Source: Cristatella mucedo (lineage: Eukaryota > Bryozoa > Phylactolaemata > Cristatellidae). Taken from it: a stretch of 64,000 nt of DNA. Each line of letters starts with the position of its first letter. The stretch's first letter is position 1. The notes under the pieces were generated by a model. The model was not told the origin of the DNA. It did no database searches and saw nothing but the letters and a program-made list of their open reading frames with translations. Positions 56,646-64,000 of this stretch are shown piece by piece. A program made the position numbers and the translations under genes. The DNA is taken from positions 1-64,000 of the forward strand of contig WPIO01000260.1 in assembly GCA_009760855.2 (NCBI GenBank), read 5' to 3'.

Positions 56646-57539
56646 CGGCGAAGCTTGCCTTGCCGATGTTCGATCCAGGACGACGAAAAATTTCTTGAAT
56701 CTAAATAACAATAAAGCCGAACTGCTGCTCATAGGACATCCTAAGCTTGTGAGGAGCTGTCTTCCACGGCGGCTTGCAAACAATTTAACCAGCTCCTTAG
56801 TTCTGTCTCGGCTTGATTATTGTAATTCCCTTTAGGCTGGGCTGCCAAAAAAGGCAAGTTTTCCACTACAAATGATTACGAATATGGCTGCAAGGCTAGT
56901 TTTCAAGTCCCAGAGGTTTGAGTGCGTGTCTCCTTTGCTGCAAGAGCTAGGGTGGCTGCCGGTTGATCAACGGATACAGAGCAAAGTTCTCAAGCTGATG
57001 CATAAGGCCCGCCACGGCTTGGCTTCTCCATACCTAGCTGAACTGCTGCACCAGTTTCAGCCTCCTGGTACCATCAGGTCCTATATGGACAATCAATTAG
57101 CTGTTCTATTCCTCTGCTTAAAGACCGTTGGCGACAAAAGCTTTAGCTCTGCAGGTTCTCGACTGTGGAACTCGCTTCCACGATTCTTATGCAACGCAAC
57201 TACTCTCCTACTGCCGGCTAGGGCTCATTCTTTCCAGTTGTCCTGAGCTGCTACTTCCATGCTACTCACTACCTCAACTGCTCTCCCTACTCTGCTGTAC
57301 TTCCCACTTTCTCTTTGTTACGCGAGGGGAAGTCTATTAGCGACCGAATGCATACCGAAAGCCGTTTAGACTGTGAGTGAGCTATACAAAACTCCCCTGT
57401 GTAACACTCATATAGCCTTTGTGGCTTTATGGAGTTACAGACGGAGATACATTACATTAAGCTTTAATAGCGATTGCACTTTGCTCTAATGTTTGGTTAT
57501 TTAGTAATCACACAATTTCACTACATTTGCCCCAACCGT

Positions 57540-58345
57540 TTTGCAGCGATGCACCGAAATCGACTAAAATGGCCCGGGGTAATAAATACAGCAATCTACA
57601 GCAATTCGATGCAAAATGCCCCAAAGTCGGAGAACATTTTAGGCATTCAGGTTGTTTAGGGGGATTGCAGTGGAGAGTGGTAATGGTCCGAGCCATTGCA
57701 GTCAATTGCAGTGCATTGCATAAGAACGCGTATGCACAACAGAGCGAAATTTAGCGGGTGCACTCTGAACTGAATCTAGTCTCATTTGCAATGTAAATTA
57801 GAGCTTCATGTTGGCGATTTGAGGATGATTTGCAATGGATTAGTGTGGATTGAGGTATTTCCACCGGTCATTTCAGGCGATTGCCGCACACTGCCAGAAT
57901 AAGTTAATGCACAATTTTTTTACTTTAAGTGGGTGTGAACACTACACAGTGTGCTTTATCATGCAATAAAGACTGGAGGTTGGCGAAATCTATTTCTAGT
58001 CGTTTTGGGGCGGATTGGAGTGGATTTTGGTATTGGCCCGGGCTATTGCAGTCGATTGCAGAGCATTGTACGAGAACGGCCGTGCCGGTGCAAGTAACAT
58101 TTATGAGTACAATTACCGCATTATTCTATTACAGTGGACTTCATAAGAATGCATGAGCGGAATCGTGAGAAATTGTGTAGATACATGTTACATGTAAGCG
58201 TTTATATTCAAGACTTTTTTGGACCTTTAGACTGCTGATTTGTGGTGGATTTGAAGTTAACTGAAGTTGATTTCGGTGGATTTTGGTAGATTCCGGTGCA
58301 GGCCTCCTCATTGCAGCTCATTTGCATATGTGGGCCTGTGCAATT
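57540..58345 (+). repeat. Repeat W, right arm
   Basis: It contains two related units about 350 bp apart (cattgcagtcaattgcagtg near 57,697 and tattgcagtcgattgcagag near 58,044). W is therefore internally tandem. No reading frame is conserved between the arms. Confidence 0.8.
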
Positions 58346-58654
58346 GACGTGGAACTCGGTGGATAGATAGCATCGAAGATGCACTACAATATTCGCCCAA
58401 GATTTGAGCTCGGGAAACGTCAATGCTCTGTCTATTTTATCCTAATTGGACTGGATTGTGGCTGATTTCGATAATTCGTTGAACACTAAGTAGAACAGTG
58501 AGTCACGCTCTGCAGTCACCTGCTGCAGCAACGACTTGGCACCGCACCAGAATTCAGCTCGAGTAAGTGTGTGTGGAAAATAAAAATCAAATCTTTTAAG
58601 CAATGCGGTGAACGTCGTACGAAAAACAGCGTCAATAGTTCACAACAGATAATA

Positions 58655-60180
58655 ATATAATAATAATATTGCACTTGATAAAGCGCCCTCAGAGAACTTA
58701 ATCTCTTTCTAGGCGCTTTACATTTGCTGCAAAGTGATATGCAATAGAATAGTAAGTAAAATCATGCTTGAAAAACAAACAAAATGAATAATATGGTTAG
58801 GGGTGACATGCACAGGGTCAGCATGCAAATGTGGTTAGTGGCAGCATGCACAGTGTCAGCACGCATAAGCACATCAAGGACGAATCAAAGGGACACACTA
58901 AATGCTGTCTTAAATAGGTGTGTTTTTAAATTTCTTTTAAATGTGGTCAGGTCAGGGGATGTTCTGACGCAGGTCGGGAGAAAGTTCCAGGCTTTGGGAG
59001 CATACGAGCTAAATGCACGGTCTCCAAGGATTTAAGGTTTGTACGAGGTATTTCTAGACTGTTGGATTCCGAAAAGCGGGTGGTATGATGCTTGGCCTGA
59101 TGGGGTAGTATATCTGAAAGATAGGCTGGAGCCATAGAATGAAGAGACCTAAAAGTGAGCGACAAAACCTTGAAGTCAATCCGTTGCCTCACTGGTAGCC
59201 AGTGCAGGTCGGCGAGAAGTGGAGTAATGTGGCAACTGCGACGCTCACGACAGACAAGCCTAGCTGCAGAGTTTTGCACCAGCTGCAATAGCCTGATCGC
59301 ACATGCTGGTAGGCCAGTAAGCAGTAAGTTGCAGAAGTCGAGACGGGATGTCACGAATGCATGGACCAACTTGGACGTGGTATCCTTATCTAAACAAGCT
59401 CTAATTTTAGCAATGTTATGAAGCTGAAAATGGGCAGATTTGACTGTGGAGCTGATGTGGTCGTCTAACGAGAGGCCGCTTTGGAATATGAGACCTAGAT
59501 TTCGAGCTGATTCAACTGGAGATATGCTGGCAGAGCCAATTTTGAGAGTCAGCCTTTCCAATTTCTGAATCACACTGGGTTTGCCCATAACTAGTAAGTT
59601 AGTTTTATCATCGTTTAGTTTTAGAAAATTTGCTGCCATCCATGTGCGGATGTCATCAATGCATGCAGCAAGTGAGTTGAGAGAATTTGAGGTGCTCGAA
59701 GGCTGGGAGGGATCAAAGCAAAGGTACAACTGAGTGTCATCCGCATAGAAGTGAAAGCCTAGATTGTGCTTGGCAATCACATCAGCAAGAGGGAGAGTAT
59801 AAACGGCGAAAAGGACCGGACCTAGCACAGAGCCCTGAGGTACTCCATATTTCAGAGGTACTTCAGATGATCTTTGTCCATTCACGTCAATACTCTGGAG
59901 TCTCCCACTGAGATAGGACCTGTACCACTGCAGAGCAGTGCCAGTGATGCCCAGGCGAGATGAGAGGCGCTCTAGAAGAACTTTGTGATCGATGGTATCA
60001 AAAGCTGCCGAAAGATCGAGCAAAACAAGAAGAGACACTCTACCCATATCTGCGTTCCTGAGTAGGTCGTTGTATACCCGAAGCAATGCTGATTCTGTGG
60101 AGTGATTAGCTCTAAAGCCAGACTGGAACTTACTAGCAAGGTGTGAGGTTTCGATATACGAGTTCAGCTGGTCTGCCACA
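58655..60180 (-). mobile_element. L2-A LINE with best-preserved RT reading frame
   Basis: Tail and hairpin lie at 58,655-58,735 and the 3' UTR runs to about 58,945. The frame is open from about 60,180 to 58,947. It contains SKFQSGFRANHSTESALLRV, LLDLSAAFDTIDHKVLLERL (A), [14 protein letters not shown] (B), intact FYADDTQLY (C) and LKLNDDKTNLLVMG (D), then the L2 C-terminal domain (SRLDFC, SCHITPLLADLHWLPVRQ). A 1-bp deletion near 59,028 breaks the last codons. The 5' end is truncated at the NSYIETSH region. The catalytic residues are intact, but without the endonuclease it is not autonomous. Confidence 0.92.
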
Positions 60181-60278
60181 TCACTAAACCGGCAACCCGT
60201 AGATTGTAGTAACCCGCTCCCTGCTCGAGATGGAATTCTTATCGTGGTGTTCTGTCCTCCGCAAGACGACATTTTAGT
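60181..60278 (-). other. Short non-L2 segment between two L2-A copies
   Basis: Open in frame with the RT but unlike other L2-A copies (IRIPSRAGSGLLQSTGCRFS). It is best read as flanking DNA captured at the 5' junction. Confidence 0.5.
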
Positions 60279-60455
60279 AATAATAATAATGCACTTGATA
60301 AAGCACCTTCAGAGAACTCAATTTCTTTCTAGGCGCTTTACATTTGCTGCAAGGGAAACGCGATCGAATGGCGAGTGGTTTTATGCTTGATAAAAAACAT
60401 GAATAACATGGTTATGGGTGACATGCACAGGGTCAGCATGCAAGTGTAGTTAGTG
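60279..60455 (-). mobile_element. L2-A 3' tail
   Basis: A second (att)n tail, hairpin and 3' UTR start directly beside the previous element. Confidence 0.85.
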
Positions 60456-61020
60456 GCCTTTAGGTAGCTCTGTATTTTGAAGTCACTGAAATGTTTTCTA
60501 TAAACCACTCAAACCAAAGCATCAAACCTTCAGTGCATATTCAGTAGCCAACTATCTTTATCTTGAGCCAAGGGAAATATAGTGATGAATTTAGCTGAGT
60601 CGCCAGCACAGTAGCGGAAGTAAGCATCATATAAGTAGAGGATAGGACGACAGGAAAGGATGCGCTCGAGTTTGTAGCTGGAGAGAAGGCATGTCGTCGT
60701 TGTGAAAGAGCTGTAGGGAGTGAGAGGCAGGGACAGCAGATAAATTACCATTTGAGGAGAAGGCTGAAACTGGCACAGCAGGTCAGCTAGGTGGGATGGA
60801 GCTTAACAGGATAGCACACGCCACGTGAGTCAGAGTAAGAGTTTTGTTTTTGCACACCCCGATCACTGCGAGCCACCGCAGGTCCTTCGATGTGCAGATG
60901 TGTCATCGATCTCTTAGGAACTTTTATGGCTTGAAGGTTCAGCCACGTGGCCATATTTTGCATCAGGTTGAAACGATTAATAGCTTTCTTGCTTGATACG
61001 GCCAATTGACGGGAGACGTT
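60455..61020 (-). mobile_element. Old degenerate L2-B-like fragment
   Basis: The minus strand carries remnants such as INRFNLMQNMATWLNLQ, comparable with IRPLQRTMNMAARLVFKSQR of L2-B, and a degenerate 3' UTR. Confidence 0.5.
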
Positions 61021-62640
61021 GCTCCGGAATGCAAAATGACAGCCGCCGCGTAAATGAGAGCCTCCAAGTTTCCAAACACTTTGGATAATTATCCAACAAA
61101 TTTAAATTATATAGATAGACTAATAAACCTGAGGTGAGGATTGATTCAAGTCAGTCCTCTAAGAATGGGCTCTTCTGTTCCAAGCCCTGGCTCAATACAT
61201 TTCAGGCCTGTAAAAGATAAGCGAAAATAAAGGAAAATGTTTCAATTTAAAAATAATGACCCAGCAGACTTGTTGACGCTGCACAAATCCATGATATGCA
61301 TCAGGTCCCTAATGAACTAAGAGACCCATTGCTTGCAGTTTTTGTAATTACTAACTTTTAAAACAAAAAACACACCACATTTGAGGAGCACATGACTTCT
61401 TCTATCATCAATAACTAACTCAATAAAACAACTTCTGTGGCGATCGAAATAAGTTTGGTGGCTTTGGTGGCTTAATCCGTCAAACCAGACTACAGGTGTG
61501 GCAGCGAACTGGAGTCACTTTTAATTGGCTATCTGATTCTTGCAAGACTAGTTGAATTATCAAGATGCGCTGACCGACCGGATGTTTAAAACTGAACCCG
61601 GAAATGGTGAGCAGCTATCCCACCGCACTGTTGAAGGCATTTGGCCACATCAAGCTCGTGAGACATCTAAAAAAATTCTCCTTACATAAATACCTGAAGA
61701 AAATTAATTACTTTTTGAACACTCCAGTTTTCTAGAAAAAATCTAATCCGTTTTTGTAAGTCAGGGAAATTTCCCATCTACGGAAATAGGCAAGCGCCGG
61801 ATATCGGTACAGAGCTCTCAGCTCTATAGGTTACTATCAACCTCAAAAACTTTACCTAAAATTTAATAAACAGTATTGTAAACGATAAATCCTTCGCCGA
61901 AATTCTAGCGAGTGATTTTGGGTTGAAGCGAGGTACTGACTTCATTCATGGCTTAGGCTGGCAGCCTCGAAAGCTTGGTATGTCTGTAAGGCGCCGATAG
62001 CAGCGGTCACCTATCGCAGCCCCGAACGCCAAAGATTTAATTTGTTTGAGATTTCTCGAATCTCATTTCGGTTCCCTGTTCGAGACAATGCTTCTCTCTC
62101 GCTCTGGGAGATTTTAAGATTAATTGCATCAACTTGGCTTACGACTTGTGACGATTTCCCCTTGTGACTCATGTGCACAGGCCACTCACATAGAAAACCA
62201 CGCATTCGATTGGATATTATTTCGGGATAGTATGTTGCCGACTCACACTATTCCTAAAACCTGCACTCCTGACCGCGCGCGTTGTCTCTTTCCCTTGGTA
62301 GAAACTGACCCCTTGTGTACCAATATTCGTCTTTCAATCCCATCTCACTAACAATACTCAAGGATTTCCAGCCACAGTCCAGATGAAATTAGTTCTCAAT
62401 GATCACAGGTACTTGAATATCATGTCAATATCATCCCTACGTTCTAAATATATTGATTATAATGCGCTAGGGCGAAGGCGTCGGTACCCCCAACGCCCCG
62501 CACACATGCAGTGGCGAGCCCAATCGAGATTGTTTTCAAGACTACGGAGAAGCCATATTAGTCTGTTGCTGGGTCGCCGGATTTGTGCTACCTGGTCCGG
62601 CTGTGGATGCTGTCGTGACTTGGAGCTACACGCCCGAAGC
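61021..62640 (+). other. Intergenic/upstream region of the second Ly6 gene
   Basis: AT-rich in its first half. No gene or repeat was recognised, and no TATA box was identified near 62,640. Confidence 0.4.
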
Positions 62641-62701
62641 ATGAAGCTCGTAGCTTTTATTCTGTGCTTTGCGGCAGCAGTCGTTTTTCTACCGCACGAG
62701 T
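62641..62701 (+). CDS. Second Ly6/Quiver-like gene, exon 1 (signal peptide)
   Basis: Encodes MKLVAFILCFAAAVVFLPHE plus one base before the canonical donor GAGT|GTAAGT. Length 61 nt and phase 1, the same as exon 1 of the upstream Quiver-like gene. A hydrophobic core and a short start fit a secretory signal peptide. Confidence 0.8.
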
Positions 62702-63066
62702 GTAAGTAGCATTTAATGGGCTGCACCCCGCGCGACTTGGCCGTCTGCCCTTGGAAAGGTAGGTCAGCCGATCGTTTGGAGGTGCGTTCCCATGAATTCT
62801 ATTTGAGCGGCTAGTGATCGTACTAGGTATCTGTTCCGAATTCGGGGGGGGGGGGCAATATGCAGCAGCTAGCCGACTCCGGCTGACATGTGTGCCGGCT
62901 GTTGGCAGGTGGCTGCAGCATTAGCTTTTTAGTGCTGGTCTTACAAACGATAAACAGATGTGCATTGATGTCGCTCGTGGCGCATGCAGTCAAAGGCTAG
63001 TTTTAGTTATCTGCCGTGCAATATTTACGCTACTTTCTCATCAACCGTACTTTTTTGTACTGTCAG
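62702..63066 (+). other. Intron 1 of the second Ly6 gene
   Basis: 365 bp, GTAAGT ... ctgtcag, phase 1; contains an eleven-base G run at about 62,844. Confidence 0.8.
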
Positions 63067-63231
63067 GTGACGCGATCCTGTGCTACCAGTGCGACAGCCG
63101 TCAAGATCCAAACTGTCCTGCGACCATATGGTGGTTTGATAAGAACACCAATGCACTGGTGGACTGTTCGACCGACGAGGCTTGGGTGCCAGGTACCATG
63201 TGTGTGAAGCAGGTGCAAAAGAGCCCCGGAT
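63067..63231 (+). CDS. Second Ly6/Quiver-like gene, exon 2 (gene continues past the window)
   Basis: Acceptor tactgtcag; donor CCGGAT|GTAAGT, phase 1. It encodes (C)DAILCYQCDSRQDPNCPA, a WWFDKNTNALVDCSTDEAW segment and GTMCVKQVQKSPG. CYQCDSRQDPNC is the first finger of Ly6/Quiver-type proteins (compare CYKCNSYDDPGC in the neighbour). The finger between DPNC and the next Cys is longer than in the neighbour. The remaining cysteines and the C-terminus must lie beyond 64,000. Tandem, same-strand placement points to a local duplication of an ancestral Ly6 gene. Confidence 0.82.
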
Positions 63232-64000
63232 GTAAGTTGGAGCAAACTGCAAGATCGCTGACGCTCGTGAGCTGCCACTGTGATCAGAGCCCCGAGCAAA
63301 CTTGTCCATGCACATGCCGCTTGTGTTTGATCGCATTGTAATATCACTTAACCCCGTAGGTAGTTAACGTCTGTCACCTCACCTAGCTCATTCGCTGTTG
63401 ATTCTGCCTATGGTGTGTGATTAGGATCCGGACTCGCTACCAGCAGGATTCGAACAACGAATCGTCTAGAAAATCTGTGACACTCAACAATGTGCAGCCG
63501 TGCCAGCCATGTCAGCAAGACTCGTTATTGGTTGCTTGTCACTAATTGCTAATTTCATAACCTGATGTGTCATATGCCTTTGTGACCATGGAGACATGCA
63601 ACTTGCATGCTGACCCTGTGCATGTCACCCCTAACCATGTTATTATATATAATATATAATTCATTTATATAGCTTCCTGAAAAAACTTAATCTCGATTCA
63701 GGTGCTTTACATATGCCACGGGGTTCGAGCCCACGACCTGGCTAGACTTTAGTCGGAGCGAGCATTCTTGTTGTTTATTGAGCATGCTACAGCTAACCGT
63801 TCGATCGTGTCGTATCTGTAGGCCTTAGTTTGCCACAGTGTCCGTTGGTGCATTTAGTGTGCATAAATCAGAATGACTAAAAAGCATTTTAACTTTTGAC
63901 TTAATTGAACATTACCTGGATTGTACCTCTGGTCAGTACTTAGTATAGTGTCTAGATCCTTTTGCTTGGCAGCTGAAGCTTGTGCATGCTGTGTTCGTAA
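63232..64000 (+). other. Start of intron 2 of the second Ly6 gene
   Basis: Holds a fragment with a SINE2-like B-box (cagcaggattcgaa, about 63,440) and a split L2-A 3' UTR with a SINE1 inside. No further exon was found before the window end. Confidence 0.6.
63602..63800 (+). mobile_element. L2-A 3' UTR interrupted by SINE1 (minus)
   Basis: ttgcatgctgaccctgtgca ... aaccatgttatt (63,602-63,645) continues as cttgttgtttattgagcatg at about 63,769. Between them a minus-strand SINE1 (63,646-63,766) shows the tail, B-box (gggttcgagccc) and head. Confidence 0.82.

Larger units (their letters stand above)
53325..57465 (+). mobile_element. L2-B LINE lying between the W arms, 5' truncated
   Basis: Endonuclease C-terminal half at 53,325-53,668 (VVIYRPPAGC, LLIAGDFNIHVDN, HILDLEITKD, LSDHC). 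It resumes at about 55,030 with the pre-RT linker, RT motifs in broken frames (55,990-56,480), the C-terminal domain (56,870-57,235; NMAARLVFKSQRFECVSPLL, QELGWLPVDQ) and the 3' UTR to (catta)n at 57,455. It is interrupted by the unit 53,669-55,029 and by a SINE1. Confidence 0.88.

Noticed and set aside
1-64000. CRISPR arrays, bacterial operons, integrated viral genomes
   Set aside because: No spaced short direct repeats, Shine-Dalgarno-led gene rows or viral structural genes are visible. Reverse transcriptase sequences belong to L2 LINEs.

Overview
The window is nuclear DNA of an animal, most likely an invertebrate bilaterian. Evidence: two-exon RING/B-box/coiled-coil (TRIM-type) genes, two Ly6/three-finger genes of the Quiver/Sleepless type (a family best known from arthropods and other protostomes), spliceosomal introns, tRNA-derived SINEs and abundant L2-clade LINEs. 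The species cannot be named from the sequence. I saw no bacterial, organellar or viral gene set, no rRNA and no true tRNA gene.

Region 1 (1-10.4 kb) and its paralogous copy (24.25-31.94 kb) are a segmental duplication, each carrying a minus-strand TRIM-like gene. The coding region is split into a 1,096-nt exon (RING, two B-boxes, coiled coil) and a C-terminal beta-propeller exon. Copy 2 (24,290-29,256) looks intact (about 672 aa). Copy 1 (1,436-5,739) lost its last propeller strands to a deletion that fused it to the intron of a third, decayed copy (1-1,511). More relics of the family lie at 10,414-10,455 and 20,735-21,115.

Region 2 (10.4-24.2 kb) has no convincing host gene. It holds a second segmental duplication (12.5-14.9 / 16.6-18.1 kb), another repeat pair (13.15-13.8 / 22.7-24.07 kb), microsatellites and L2 fragments.

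Region 3 (32-39.5 kb) is a stack of nested L2 elements. An old L2 family (here L2-B) is broken by insertions of a younger family (L2-A), one of which is internally inverted.

Region 4 (40.1-50 kb) is a plus-strand Quiver-like gene of three coding exons (165 aa) whose first intron appears to use a GC-AG donor. A second Ly6 gene starts at 62,641 and runs off the window. Both have a 61-nt signal-peptide exon ending in phase 1.

Region 5 (52-61 kb) holds an L2-B element flanked by an inverted pair of a tandem-structured repeat. It is interrupted by a G/C-run-ended unit containing a solo-LTR-like segment and a degenerate CCCTAAA tract. More L2-A copies follow.

SINE families: SINE1 (tRNA-like head) shares its 3' hairpin tail with L2-A. 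SINE2 has a tail that resembles that of L2-B more weakly. These pairings suggest LINE-SINE partnerships. All family names (L2-A, L2-B, SINE1-3, W, X, Y, R) are working labels used only here.
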